A stretch of DNA of 64,000 bases from Bugula neritina (Eukaryota; Bryozoa; Gymnolaemata; Cheilostomatida; Bugulidae): positions 7,741,241 through 7,805,240 of the forward strand of contig OZ037768.1 in assembly GCA_964035545.1 (NCBI GenBank), in the 5' to 3' direction. Below the pieces are notes generated by a model. It did no database searches, was not told the DNA's origin, and worked only from the letters and a program-made list of their open reading frames with translations. Position 1 is the stretch's first letter; each line of letters begins with the position of its first letter. The position numbers and the translations under genes were made by a program. Positions 50,461 through 63,732 of this stretch are shown one piece after another.

Positions 50461-53400
50461 CTAGCCCTGAATAGAGTCGTCTTCTTCCTCCACCTCCATG
50501 GCATTGTCCGTGTTTCTAGTGAGCATGTAGTTATCCATGTCAATACTTCGGCAGTTGAGAATGGCATATCTCAGCTTCTCCGCCATCACCGCTTGACTAG
50601 AATAGTTGGGAATCCGCAGCTGGAAGAAGCATGTTTGAGACGTGGGCAGAGTGTCTTCGTCCTGCAAACATTTTATAATTTAGGGCTAAGTTCTATTTTT
50701 TTTATTAATTTGCATAGTAAAGACAGATTTAAGATATTAGTTTACAGTTTTACCGGTAATTAATAGTACTTTTATGCCAAACAAATTACATAAAACTTTA
50801 ATTCCTTTCTTCAATGAAATCAATATATTTATTTGTCTAAGCATCATTTCATCAAGTAAAACATTCTTAAATTCCACTTTTCATATAATTCATGGTTCCA
50901 TCTAGCAAAGTATAGTGAGGGTACATTTCAGACAACATAGAAACACTCTATGTATGAATAAGAAAAAAATTCTTAAAGAACTCACTCACTGCAATATTGT
51001 TACAGACAAAACTATTTATAACCAGTCTTTTTAATAAAAGAAATTTAAATTTATAGCAAGTTACTGAACACAAGATAGCAACTTTGACAGCAGTTAAAAT
51101 CGGCATCGTTGTTCCAATAAAGTGTGTTTTTGTTGTTCTTAATCAACTCTGGACTTATTAGAACACATGGCTACTTGCCGGTGATTCATGGAAATCTTTA
51201 GAAGTTAGAAGAAATTCATAGCATGACTTATTGGTCTTTTGCCATCAAATAATTTTTATATAATTAGAAATCTCAATATTTACTAAATATACTTAGCATA
51301 GGGATATGAGCATCAAAAATAAATTCCAGGATGCAAAAAGAAAAAAATCTATAAATGCATTTTAAAAGAAATTTTTTTCTTCTTTCATTACACAATATGT
51401 TCTTGTACACAACACTATTTTGACTAGAATTAGTAAATCCTAGGCTATCTACTGGTGGCTCGCAATTTGGCACAAGTAACAGTGTATACCTTGTCAACTC
51501 TGATGATCTGTAACCGCTGTCCAATGTCTGTGAGATTCACAGGAAGTCTGGATCTGCCGCAGACAAACCTCAGGAAGAGAATTCTCTCCGCATTAGTAAA
51601 GCATTCGATTGTCTCCCACAACCACTGGATAAGCCTATGACCTTCCTCGATCTCCCTGTACCTGCGGACAGGAAGTGGAAAATGTGTATAGAGAATTGCA
51701 AACTAATGGGGGCTTTATAGTGAGACTTGAGACATGAAACCATGTCAACAGAAACTGAACAAACAGCTTATACAAGCCTCAGATCTTCATTATACTTGTA
51801 GAGTGGATAAAAACTACTTGAAATGCAAAGACTGTCAAATAGAAACACCGACATAGCTTTATAAGTTAGTGACAGAGCACCTTGCTAAAGTGACAGTTTA
51901 TCTAGTATATTAAATAAAGCATGAAGTCAAGTCAACAGAGCACCTGGCTAATGAGTATATGAAGTTACTCACCTTGCCACCTGTTTGAGCAAACTGACTG
52001 ATATCTCAGGAATACCACACACAAGTTGTTCTAACCTCTCAGCAGTGTAGAACGACAGTATCGGGAGAGGTATGATAGAAGCCATACCGGATCTGACGGC
52101 CTCAGCCTAACAACCAGGAATATAATACTGTATAACATGACATCACGTACATGTAATACAGAATGATATTTCATAATACAATCTAACGTAACACAGTATA
52201 AACTATGCAAACTGCAGCCAATGAAAATCCGGTTTAAAAAGACTCACCTGTTTGTAGAACTCATTCATCCTGTAGAGTAACGCTCTCTCTACGTACTCCT
52301 TCCTGTTGTGAAAGGTAAGAGGCATGCTCTTACCTCCAGGAAGGATGGGCACATACTGGCCATCCGAACTTTGTGATTCAAAACACGTTATTGGAATCAC
52401 CTAAACATTGTAACAGAAATGCATTAGAACACACGACAGCTCGCTACACATACCCAATACCCATACAATATTCACTAGACAATTGAGTTGTTACTACTTA
52501 CTTCATGAAAGTTGTGCTCATTGACTCCTTGCTCGTCAATGTCCCGGATGCCTCTAATACTACTCATGTACAGCACATCCGTTTCCTCGATGTCCTCCGG
52601 GGTCAGGGACAACCCGGCAAGTAGCTTCCATATTGCAGGTGCAAGGTGAAGGTCAAGAGGTTTCTTGGTGCGCACAGCAACACCCAAGAGGATTCCTAGG
52701 AACTTGAACTGCTGCATGTGCTCTTCATCAGAGAGGTTTGGGTTGAGTAAATATCTACATAAACATCGACTAAGTGTCAGCAGAATACCAGCACATAGTC
52801 TAAGAATACCTGACTACACTCCTTTGAGAACCCCTGATGGTAACTAGTAAGGGTTATAAGAGCTAACAACTGTGTTTACTGTAAGGCAAGAGCAATGATG
52901 AGAGGAAGCTCCCCCAATAGCCATGCTGGGATTTGAACATATAATCTAGTGCAATCTAGGCCAGCGCTCTAACCATTAGACCATGGCTGCTCTCTACGCA
53001 TACAAATAACTAGTGGCTATCACATTTTGATTGTAACATAATTGTTATAAAGTATATAAACAATTTCTATATTATATATTATATATTATATATACAAGTA
53101 TATAAACAATTTTCTTTTGTTAGCTCACACAACAAAAAATACACAAAAGATATAATTCTATACCAACATAAATGTCTTGAAAGTGTTGGTCTAAACACAC
53201 TGAATATATACGCGTGATACTTGACTACACAAACTCACCTGTCTCTGTTGTATCCGATATCATTGAGAGAGTTGGGAGTTGGTATCAGCAGATCTGACAC
53301 ATCTGATTGCAACTCCTGACACATCTCTGTGATTGTGTCATCAAATACTCCCCCTGCGTCATCCGCTCCTTCCCCAATCAGTTTGACCTTCCACGCTCTG

Positions 53401-56400
53401 GCGGGGAGACGCAGGTCTGCGGGTTTCAGCTTCACCACTTGACTGGAGATCTGCGAGAAGATTGTCTTCGGTCTCTTCTTCCTGCAGAGATTCAGCACCC
53501 GACACTTAGACAGGTTCATATCTCAAGGTCAGCATTTGTTGTTTACACAGAGTCATCACCTTGTGAGAGATTTAATACAAAACATCTCATACTAAAGATA
53601 TTGGCAATCCTAAAGTCCATCCCGACGTCTCTTGGTATTTATACAATTATAAACTTTTATCTTTTTCTAGAATATTCAAGTTGATTTTATTCATTATGGA
53701 TCACAACTTTTAAACATTGAATTGTACATTTTGAGATTATAATTTGAAGTATGTAGAAATTCAAGAACGGGAAACTAAGTTTCATATACTTCTTTCAGCA
53801 TAAAACATTTGCTAACTACTTCAGAGCAAAAGGTGGTATGTAAACTTTTAAAATTGTAACATTAAAATTAACTATAGGCATTCAAATTCTTGATATGTGA
53901 CCTGGCACCACAAAACAAGGGATGTATATAAAATGTTGAAAACTTAGTTATTATTATGACTTGATAGAGCAGACTTTTTCGAACATTTTGCACTTTATTT
54001 GAAGTCTCTAGCATAAATAGAACTCGGGATATCAGTATTTAAAAACTTTAACGTTTTTAGAATTTCCAACTTACTGTTTCGAGAAAATCGCGTTTAAAGT
54101 TGGCAACTCTAGAATAAGTTGAGAATTGTTTGTTTGCAATTTACAAGCCTTAGCAACGGGTCTTTGTATAATAGGAATAGTGACAAATTTGGTATCAAAA
54201 TAATTGTGAAAGTTTGGGCTTTCTGTTAAACTAAATTTCATGCTGCCTCAACATAAAATTAGGTCAAATATGGCCGCCAAACCTTTTGTCTAATTTATTT
54301 GTCAATTCGCTTTTTACTTTGTTCAATGGTTGAAAGGTTTAACAATTCCAGCAAAGGAGAGAATGTTTTAGCAAGTTTGTGTGTTGAGATATTTAAATTA
54401 GGCATCCAAGTCAGCAGGAAGTCATATAAAACAAAATGGCAGCTGCTTCCTCTTATACATTGAATATCTTCCTTTCCTCTAATATATTGTGTAATATATC
54501 AAACTGCAGCTATTGAGCTGTGCTGTTTCATAATTATTGCTTAATGAGTAGAACACTTATGAGAAAATTATTTTACTATTATGAGATCATGCGAGATTTA
54601 TTCATAAATATTTTTATAATCTCTAACGGCAACTAAATTTAGCAATTGATTTGGCTGAGATGTTGAAAATATAAACATAAAATCAGCTAACAGAGCTTTT
54701 GAGTTTTATTAGGCATTAATATTCACATTTAAAACATCAAATACATTATTTTAAAAAACCAATTAAATGCAGTAAAAAATCCAGCCTGGATACAACCATT
54801 ATGCTTGAATTAACTTTTATCATTATGGTTTTTGCAAAAAAAGGCACTCTTCATCTTTCTACTTCCTTGGTCTTCATAATATGAGTTTACGGAGTATGGA
54901 CACATATCATCATGTATGTGGCAAAAGCTTCATCACTATCATCAGCTGATTTTCTAGCAATTATAGATGCTGCTACTTGACATCCATCCTGCCAATCTAC
55001 CCACTTATTGTCTATTCCAGAGCTGGAAGTACAATGTTGACTTTTTTTAGATAACAAAAGGAAACCGTAGCTTGATTAGAAATTATACCCAGTTATATTA
55101 TAAAAATTTAGTTGGCTAAACACTCTTGTGGTACTATTATGGCAGCAGTTAATTGTGATCCTGCATTTTATCAACGTTTAAATTTATTGAATTAAGCAGA
55201 ACAATTTAAATTAAAAAAATTCTTGATAATTTTCAAGCACATCATTAAAAGACTGCAAACCTTTTTATGAATGAAATAAGCAGAAGCCATAACCTTGCAA
55301 GCCAAAATTCAGTGTGTCTACATTAGAAGTATTAGATTGTTAGGTAGTAGAGTTGTGTAGGTATAAGTCTTCACTCTAATGCCCTCGCAAGTCCACTTTC
55401 TAAAATGTACAGAATATCGGATTATTCTATATTAACATAGTATTATCAGTAAAATTACACATTATACACTTGAATATCTAGCATATCTGCAATTGGCAAT
55501 TTTGAAGCAATGTCTTTCGATAACTATTAACCACTCAGGCATTTAATTGAGTAAAAAAGCTAGCTAAGTGCAACTGAATCTATTAAAGACATTTACTATA
55601 AAATCAATTTGAATTCAATAAATTACTTTAAAATATGAATAAATTTTTGCTCATCTTATAATAAAATTAAAATGTTTAGACTATTTATGCATTCAGTTAG
55701 TGTTACTACTCACTAAATAATACTAAAAGTAACTTACTGAAAAACTAAGTCAGTCAACTATAGAATCATCATAAACTCGCATTAATATTCCATCATTATA
55801 CTCATTTACATTTAGTCACATTTATCATTTCAATTTGGTTATAGGTGATGCTTTTATCAATATAAATATAATTATCAATTGAGTTTTGACAGTAACTGTA
55901 AGCCTGCATAATGTGATAAAGATTTTATCATTATATTTTAAATCAAACTTTGAGCTAATTTAAAAATCACAAAAGAAACCGGTAGTTCGACTAGTATGCC
56001 TAATGTTAATAGTAATACTAATAGTAATCAGTAACCGTATTGACAAAATCTAAGACAGAGGCTAAAAGTTACTAAGAGCAAGTCCAATGTAAATTGAAAA
56101 ATCAACTATAGAATAAATCAATAAATGTAATACTATCACTATCAGTATGAGTATCAAGTTTTAAGAGCAAAGGTGAAACTCAGAGTCAGACTCAAATAGT
56201 GAATTTATAATTATTAATTACTTATACTATTAATATTAATGAGCTACATTTGGTTTTACTACCAAATACCAGTATCAGTAAATCATGAATGGTATTCATT
56301 ATGATTATCATTATGAGTAACCGTACCTCAAACTGTGAGTCATAGTGAGAGTCATTTAAATAGTTACTAGTATAGAAATAGAATAGAATAGACTAACTCT

Positions 56401-59400
56401 AACTCTCAGACAATGAGACATACTCCTAGTCCCAGTGATGGTATAAATATTAATAAATTGATAACTACAAACAATCTTGGCAACAATTCTAAGTTAGTAG
56501 CGTAAATGATTGTTTTGAGTATAATTACCTGTATTGTTGTGATTTTCAAGCTTGAACGCTAAAGATAAAGATTAAGTTCAGCATTTATCACCAAAAGGGC
56601 AAAACAGCTCAGTAACTTAAAAGCTAACTTTGAATGGAACACGATGAAAAACTAAAACTAGCCTTCGATCTTAAATACGATGCTTCTGACAATACGAAGA
56701 AAGAGGTGTAAGCTAAATTTATTTGATAAAAAGAAAATTTGCAAGATCTCACGCTATGAAAATGACTAAAATTGTCTTCTTTCTTTAATTGATAACTTCG
56801 CAATTTTTTCATCATTTAAAAAATTGAAAGCCTTAGTTACCAACTTTAAATGCAATTTTAGAGCTGAAGGAATTATCAAATGCCTACGAAAGTATGATTT
56901 TTGAAATCCTTGGATTTTTTTGTATTAGAAAAGTTTAAAATCTAAAAATTGAAAATTAATTTCAAATTTAAGTATTTCCAAATTAAACCTTCATTTACTA
57001 CACTTTATAAACGCCGCCACATCCCCGGTTTTGTCGCGACTGGTCACATATAATGTATGGTGTCTACTTTCAACACTAAACAATGCTTATAATAGTTGTA
57101 CGTGTCATGTCCCATACATTCAGTTATCTGTCTTAACACAGCTAGATTTTATAACATATATGTAGAATATGAAACAATTAAACACAAAGAATTGTGGCCA
57201 AAAGACATGAACACTTGCACTTCATATATATCAACACTATAATTCTATCAAAAATTGGTAAAGTTACAATGATATAATTATTTGTTATTTAGACTGCAAA
57301 AATTTACAGCTTTATCAAGTACAGTTTTAGTAGAAAATAACAAAAATAAAACATGGAGTTATTATAAATTAAATAAAAAGAATGTCAACCAACCCTCCAA
57401 TAGCAATACGTTTCACAACAATCTGAGGACCGTAGTTCTTCCCCTGCACCATAGTTTTCCCGATAGTACGAACTAGAGGCAGAGTGAACACTCTGGGCGA
57501 GAGAATAGACCTCATTGCCGAAGACGTGATGCACTTTTCACCAGAGTTGACCGTCCCCAGATCACTCTACATGAACAAAGCTACTGTTGCAATTCTCTAT
57601 CATACATTCAGTAAAAGAGTTGTAAACTACTAGAGATAGCTATTTGAAACAATGTAGCATGTCCATATTTGATAAGATAATACAAACCTGTGCTACATTC
57701 AGACGATTATTAACACAAATTACATCTAGCCCAGTTAAATCAAAGGTCTACTACAAGAGAAACTCATACCGAGTTGGGCTGGAGGTTGAAGAGCCGCCAG
57801 CTGGAGTAGATGAGGTTAGAGAAGTTATTGAGCAGTAAGAGTCTGTCCCTCAGACGATGGTTAGGAATGCCGTGTAGAGCCGTGTACTGGGCAGGTACGG
57901 TAGAGAAGGGTTCACTCTCGCTCAGACCACTGGATGTGTCAGCAGAGGTTGCCCAGGCAGCGGAGTGACTTCTACCAGCAGTTACCTACACAACATGTCA
58001 GCATGATAGACTATGACAATATAATATACTATAATAATACAATATACGAATATACTATGATAGCATACTATGATAGTATAATATGATAATATAATATAAT
58101 AATATAAAGTAATAATAAAATACAATAATATAATTGTAGACTATGATATAATATAATAACACACTATAATAATATATAATATTATACTATAATATATACA
58201 ACAATATTATACTACAATGGACATGATAAATAAGAAGTACCTTAGAAATATTCTTGCCGCTAAAGGCCATAATACGTTGAGGAGTTCGTACAGCATTGCT
58301 GTGACCAACTCCCAACTGCCCGTCTAAGTTGTTTCCCCATGCGTACACATCCCCGTCACTGCTAACAGCAAGGGTGTGCTCAGCCCCTACACTGATGTCT
58401 TCTATAAAATGCCCTGCCAGTGTTGCTATTGGCTGAGGTTTGTTGGGGGTGCGCGGGGACTCCCCGTGCCCAGTTAATCGATCTGCATAGGAACACAGTG
58501 ATGATAAAGTGACCAATAGCAATGAAGATACTGTGTATGTGCAGCTAAATCAGTACAGCATTCAGAGCGTATATACAAACTTCAACCACAAGTATGTGGT
58601 ATGTGGTAGCAGCTTAAAAGTGAGAAAGTAGCAATAACAATAATAATGAGTGGACAGCAACAAAAAAGATGGTGGTGGTTGTGATTGTGATAATAGTACT
58701 AATTCTACTAGGAAAGGTAGCTGCAGTAACAGTCTGTATATGAGTACTTAGTGTAGGAGCACTGAGCATTTGAACAGCAAAGAAGTTGAAAAGACACTAT
58801 TTCCTTACTTGGAGTGGTTTACACCAATTACATTGTATACTGTATATAAACCTGAAGCCAATACCTTGTCCCCACGAGTAGACAACCCCGTCTTTAGTAA
58901 GAGCTATAGAGAAGTGGGTTCCGGCAGCTACTTTCTTAATGCCAACATCATTCAGTTTGGTGACAACAATAGGTTTGTTTTCTGCTGTCGTACTGCCATT
59001 CCCAAGTTTACCATAATCTCCATCACCAAACGACCACACAGTGTTACCATCCGTTGATACAGCCAGTGTGTGGTTTAATCCACATGACACCTTAATAATA
59101 AAGAAAAAGAAAAGTTTACCAAATGTTAACTAATGACTACAAAAGCTACTAACATACCCTGACAGTTTGAGCTGGTTGGTGCACAAGGTACTAGTTGGGT
59201 ATTACAAGGGGGTTTACCATATTTACTTGTATATAAATATTGTGCATACCAAAAGGAAGGACCGGATTTTTAACCTTGTAGCAACAGTTTCATTATAAAT
59301 GCATAGCTGGGGATAAAACCATGAATCATTCACCTGTCCAACAGGTTTGTCCAATCCTTGCAATATTTTCTCTGGAATTTTCTTGTTAATGGTAGAGCCA

Positions 59401-62400
59401 TGCCCGAGTCTTCCATAATCTCCATTTCCGAATGTTAGAAGGGAGCCATTAGCTGTCACGACAGCACTGTGCTTGTGTCCACACGACAGCTAAAACATCA
59501 GATGACTCTTGAGAAACAAAGTTACAACTAGTATAAGTTGAGAGTACAAAATATGGTCTCAAAATGTTTTTCCGTCTGCTTTTTTTACCAGCTAAAAACC
59601 TGATGGAGACATTTGACTCAGGTGACCTATATTTAAAAAATTGCAGTGAAGCAGCTTACAGTCTCTCACTGCCTGCAAGTTGCAGCAATTCCAAAAATAG
59701 ACACAAATTCAGGTTAGTTAGTAGCAGCATCACAACAGATGATAATGTAGAGTGCATGTAAATCTACACACCTGTATAATATCTTCCCCTTGCAGGGCCT
59801 CTATCTGCTTCGGTCTCCTCTGTCTGTCACTATTACCGTGACCTAATTTACCATAATCTCCATCTCCCCAGCTGAATACCTCACCACTTTCAGCTAGAGC
59901 TAAGCTATGACCATCTGAGCCCACAGAGGTGGCCAGCTGGGTGATGACATAACCTACAATGAAAACAATTCCCCAACGTCAACAATGAATCACATAAAAT
60001 ACAAAACTTTGACTTCAAAAATCAAGCTTAAATAAACTTAACAAGGTTGCTCTACCCTAGAATAAGTGCTGCCTGTGAGCTACTTATGCATATAAGCCTG
60101 TGTACCTTGAAGGGCTGATATTTGAGTGAGGTTTGATAAGTCATCAGAGTTCCCCTGTCCCAGACGTCCGTAGCAACCTTCACCACAGGCTAAGACGATT
60201 CCACTTGCTTGTATCACAAAGGTACAATTCTGTCCGCATATAACCTGCATGTATAAAACATCTGACAGTCAAAATGGACCTTCAATAGTTAAGACTGACT
60301 GAGCATGATGGTTATATACTAAAGTATCAGATCAGTATTGAGATCAAACCCCTAAACGTAATATTTTCATGAAATTGATTTACAAAAATATCAAGTATAC
60401 TTAAAAACTAAATACTTGTAGTCGAATGAAAAAAGGATTACTTTACATAAATACAGAGTATCCATAATAACATTATAAGAAACTAGAATAAGCACTAACT
60501 TCAACACAAAACCTGTCATAGAGAGAAGATACAGAGTCTTAGTAAGCTGACCTGCTGAGCTACAGAGAATGAAGCAGAAGGGGCGGGGGTGAGAACGCTC
60601 CGTCCCGTGTCTCCCAACTGACCATGTCTGCCGCTACCCCATAGATAGACTGAGCACTTCCCACTAGTGCACCAATCTTCGGGGGAGAGACACGACCACT
60701 GGATGATTTGAGAATCCTTGTGACTGTCCCAATTGGTTGAATTGGTGCTTTCCTAAATATATTTAATAAATGTAAATAAATGAATATTATATAATGCAGA
60801 TTGTAGAACAATTATAAGCAGAGAAAATAGTAGAAATGTGAAAAAACAATATAAAAACTATTTTACTATGATTGTCAAAATATTATAATATACTATTATT
60901 AATGATGATTATTAATAACAAAAGTAAGCCTGCAAAAACAAATAGACCAAAACAAAACTACAAAATAGTCTACAAACAGGTCAAAAATATAAAAAGTGAT
61001 GAGAACTACACTAACCGGGTCAAGATCATGAGTGAGACATTTAGGAAGTGGCTCTTGAGAGTAAAAAACTTGAGCAGCTGTAATAGCCTGTTGGTAAGAG
61101 TGAAGCCATTGCCATTCTGCGATAGGTTCAGCTGTAAGTTCATCTGCAGTCAAACACATTGAGTTGTACTCTACTATTTGTGGGGTCAACTCCCACAAGG
61201 TCCACCCATAAACAGTTGGTTCAAATAAGAGCATAAACTTTTCCCATTTTAAAAACTAATTTGTTAAAAATATAATATAAATAGTGAATAATTCATTATG
61301 GTATTTATAACTCTGCCAATCTGTGAATGCTTTAAGAAGAAGAAGGTATTTCTCTCAATAATACATAAGTTTTGAATGTTGCAGAAGGCATAAGAAACCC
61401 TAAATATTACTTTAAATTTACTATCTAGAAACAGAGTGAAATAAAACAAGTAGATTATCCATAACCAGATAATATGGTGTGCTCAATAAGCATTGGCCAA
61501 CTAAAAGTTAGTAAAAACTTTGCTCTACTAAAAACACCAGACCTACTAAAGGGGCTAGAGGCATGTTCCAACAACTTCTAATTGCATCTAAATTAATTTA
61601 GACAAATATAAAATAATATATACAAGTTCATTGAATATGTCTTAAAATTTACCAAGGATTAAAAGCGAAACAAATTCTGGCACAAATAACAAGAATTATC
61701 AGGCCTCAGTTTAACTGAATTGAAACTCTTTGGCAATAGTATTACAAACTCTCTCTCTCACAAAGAGCACATTATTCCCAAGACGTACACGTCTACCATA
61801 TTACCTTGACATACAAGTTCAGGAAATGAGATGAGTTGAAAGCAAAGAGCTTTAGTTAGTCCGAGTCCAACAGAAAGTGAGGTAAGACTACGAAGTAATG
61901 GACTGTGCAGAAGCTGGTCGCCATTAGCTATCAGTGGCTTCTCGTATGTATACTGAGTCAGCAAGAGTTTAGGCAGCAGAATAAAGAATCTCTACAGAGC
62001 GCAAGGAAAGGTTATATTGTGATACATATTATATAACTTTTACCTATAAAAGAGTAGATTGGCTCTATAGATTTTATAATTAAAGTCTCACAGTAGCAGT
62101 AGTAGCATTTAATCAACATGATCAAACATTTCAAACTAGCCATTTTGCCGAAATCATCAAAAATAAAACATCGGAATTAATAATGAAAAATAAATTCTAA
62201 AATGTAATTAATACCAAGCTACAATAAATATATAATGTGTATGACTATATTGATGAAAACAACTTAATAGGAAAATATATAAGACTTTACACATAGGTAA
62301 TGCTGTGAGCATATAAATATACACATACCTGTAAACAAGGTGCCAAGTTGAGTGGTATTGCCTGCTGACCGCTGCCTTTAAGAGCCATACGACATATTCC

Positions 62401-63570
62401 CAGTATACGGTTAGTCTCAAAATTCTCTATCCCATAGTGCATCACTGTCACATTCTAAATTCAAGTAAAGAAGTGATCTGGGCAAATTACACACTAATTA
62501 CTGGTAAAGAACAAGCTGTGCTATTGTATGTGACATAATGTGAAGGTTTACAGGTGAATACATGTGAGCACAGGTAAATACAGGTGAGCACAAGTGAATA
62601 CAGGGTAGTACAGGTGAGTACAGGTGAATACAGGTGAGTACAGGTGGATATAGGTGAGTAGAAGTGAATACAAGTGAGTACAGGTGAATACAAGTAAATA
62701 TAGGTGAGTACAGGTAAATACAGGTGAGTACAGGTGAGTACAGGTGGATACATGTGAATATAGGTGAGTTATCTTCACTCACTTTGCTGTCTGTCTCACA
62801 GATTGCAAGAGATGCTTTGGATGATTTGGTGCCAAACCAAAGGAGATCAGAAATGACTCCTCCACACTGCTTTGTTTGCAGAACACATTCATCCTAAAAT
62901 AGTACACACTATGTTAGTCATCTAAGTTACACGTGCTACTCAAGGGCAACGTACAGCTCTCTAACTGCTTGGCATACAAGAAGTTATGGGCACAGTTTAC
63001 ATAGAATTAGACAGTTAATAGCTGAACTGGTACATCCACAACACAGCTCAGCTCCAGACACAGTTGCAATTCGAAAGTGCTTCACATTAACTCAACGAAC
63101 TCAATTTTCGGATGAAAGTCGGGCAATTTGACTCACAGTTCTGTGTTTAGTAAAACCAACTATCTTGCATAGACATTGCGTTGGGTGTCTAGCTTATAAG
63201 CTACGATTCTATGAAAACCACAACAACTAGTAAGAACAGATACACTATGTTATACTGTGACACCAAATTCTTGAGATAGGTTCTCATATACACAACCTGT
63301 GTGACCAGGTAAGTAGTGAATACTTTACAACCAAAGACAATACATAGACTCACAAACAGAATGTAAACTTACCACCAAAGACCATATATTTACTAAACCG
63401 CTACTACAACCAGTAGCCAGCATTAGGTTATTGGGGGAAAAGTTAAGCGAAGTTATGCTTTTATAGTGACCCTTCAAGGTCATGTGGAGCTTCGCTTGGG
63501 GAGCGGAAGAGGTGTTATTGGCTGCAGTTGCAGGGTGCTTACTGCGCACCACAGCCCATCTCTCTTCAGT
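50461..63570 (-). CDS. HERC1: HERC1-type giant HECT E3 ubiquitin ligase, C-terminal 1180 residues (gene continues beyond window)
   Basis: Nineteen exons in order: 63570-63373, 62893-62783, 62454-62329, 61991-61815, 61255-61016, 60752-60552, 60244-60106, 59953-59772, 59489-59334, 59090-58865, 58482-58241, 57985-57770, 57566-57394, 53481-53239, 52754-52502, 52400-52248, 52106-51973, 51661-51490, 50661-50461. A WD40 repeat ([21 protein letters not shown]) comes first. The second RCC1-like domain has about seven blades ([57 protein letters not shown]). A linker precedes the HECT domain ([38 protein letters not shown], catalytic Cys in [14 protein letters not shown] near residue 1125, end [11 protein letters not shown]). 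Order WD40-RLD2-HECT is specific to HERC1; HERC2 lacks this WD40 region. HECT E3s form a ubiquitin thioester on that Cys before transfer. The boundary at 61815 is uncertain: a second donor at 61804 exists but breaks phase. Confidence 0.95.
52885..52996 (-). mobile_element. tRNA-derived SINE head fragment, copy 4
   Basis: On the minus strand: GAGCAGCCATGGTCTAATGG, then TTAGAGCGCTGGCCTAG, and box B GTTCAAATCCC. The head resembles the other three copies, but the downstream body is not clearly shared, so it may be another subfamily or truncated. It lies in the HERC1 intron between 52754 and 53239, sense to the gene. Confidence 0.65.
53051..53113. repeat. AT-rich heptamer run flanked by direct repeats
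   Basis: ATTATAT units between two copies of AAGTATATAAACAATTT, in a HERC1 intron. Confidence 0.7.
53482..57393. other. long HERC1 intron, no gene seen
   Basis: 3.9 kb separating the RLD2-linker exon from the first HECT exon. AT-rich, with the triplet-like tract at 55980-56450. No coding exon on either strand with recognisable similarity. Confidence 0.6.
55980..56450. repeat. degenerate triplet-like tract
   Basis: Runs such as AATAGTAATACTAATAGTAA and CACTATCAGTATGAGTATCA with scattered GAGTC/CTCAGA blocks, similar to 20180-20460. Confidence 0.45.
58019..58200. repeat. AT-rich ATACTATGATA-type array filling a HERC1 intron
   Basis: Imperfect ACTATGATA / TATAATA units occupy most of the 255-bp intron between exons 58482-58241 and 57985-57770, ending about 35 bp from the 58241 donor. 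Confidence 0.75.
62551..62770 (+). repeat. 22-copy 10-bp minisatellite (CAGGTGAGTA) matching the 5' splice-site consensus in antisense
   Basis: Exactly 22 units of CAGGTGAGTA / CAGGTGAATA type. The plus-strand unit is a near-perfect match to the U1-complementary donor consensus CAG|GTRAGT. HERC1 is on the minus strand, so its transcript carries TACTCACCTG. The array lies about 7 bp beyond the donor of HERC1 exon 62893-62783 (GTGAGT, 62782-62777). Cys/His/Tyr-rich open frames in it are artefacts. Confidence 0.92.
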
Positions 63571-63603
63571 CTACAAAATATATCCAGTGAGTCAGTGATA
63601 TGA

Positions 63604-63648
63604 TATATATATATATATATATATGCAATATATATATATATATATATA

Positions 63649-63730
<82 letters not shown>
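63604..63730. repeat. (AT)n microsatellite
   Basis: Over 100 bp of AT dinucleotide with two small interruptions, about 35 bp upstream (in transcription order) of the acceptor of HERC1 exon 63570-63373. Exact length is prone to sequencing error. The remaining 270 bp to the window edge show no exon. Confidence 0.95.

Positions 63731-63732
<2 letters not shown>

Noticed and set aside
61805-61814. Donor at 61804 (CAAG|GTAATA) for the HERC1 exon
   Set aside because: It leaves phase 1 and hits a stop in the next exon; the GTATGT donor 10 bp earlier in the transcript restores phase 0. An unseen small exon could still change this.
62487-62782. Three HLYSPVLTC-type repeat frames on the minus strand
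   Set aside because: All are the 10-bp array read in different frames; real HERC1 exons flank it.
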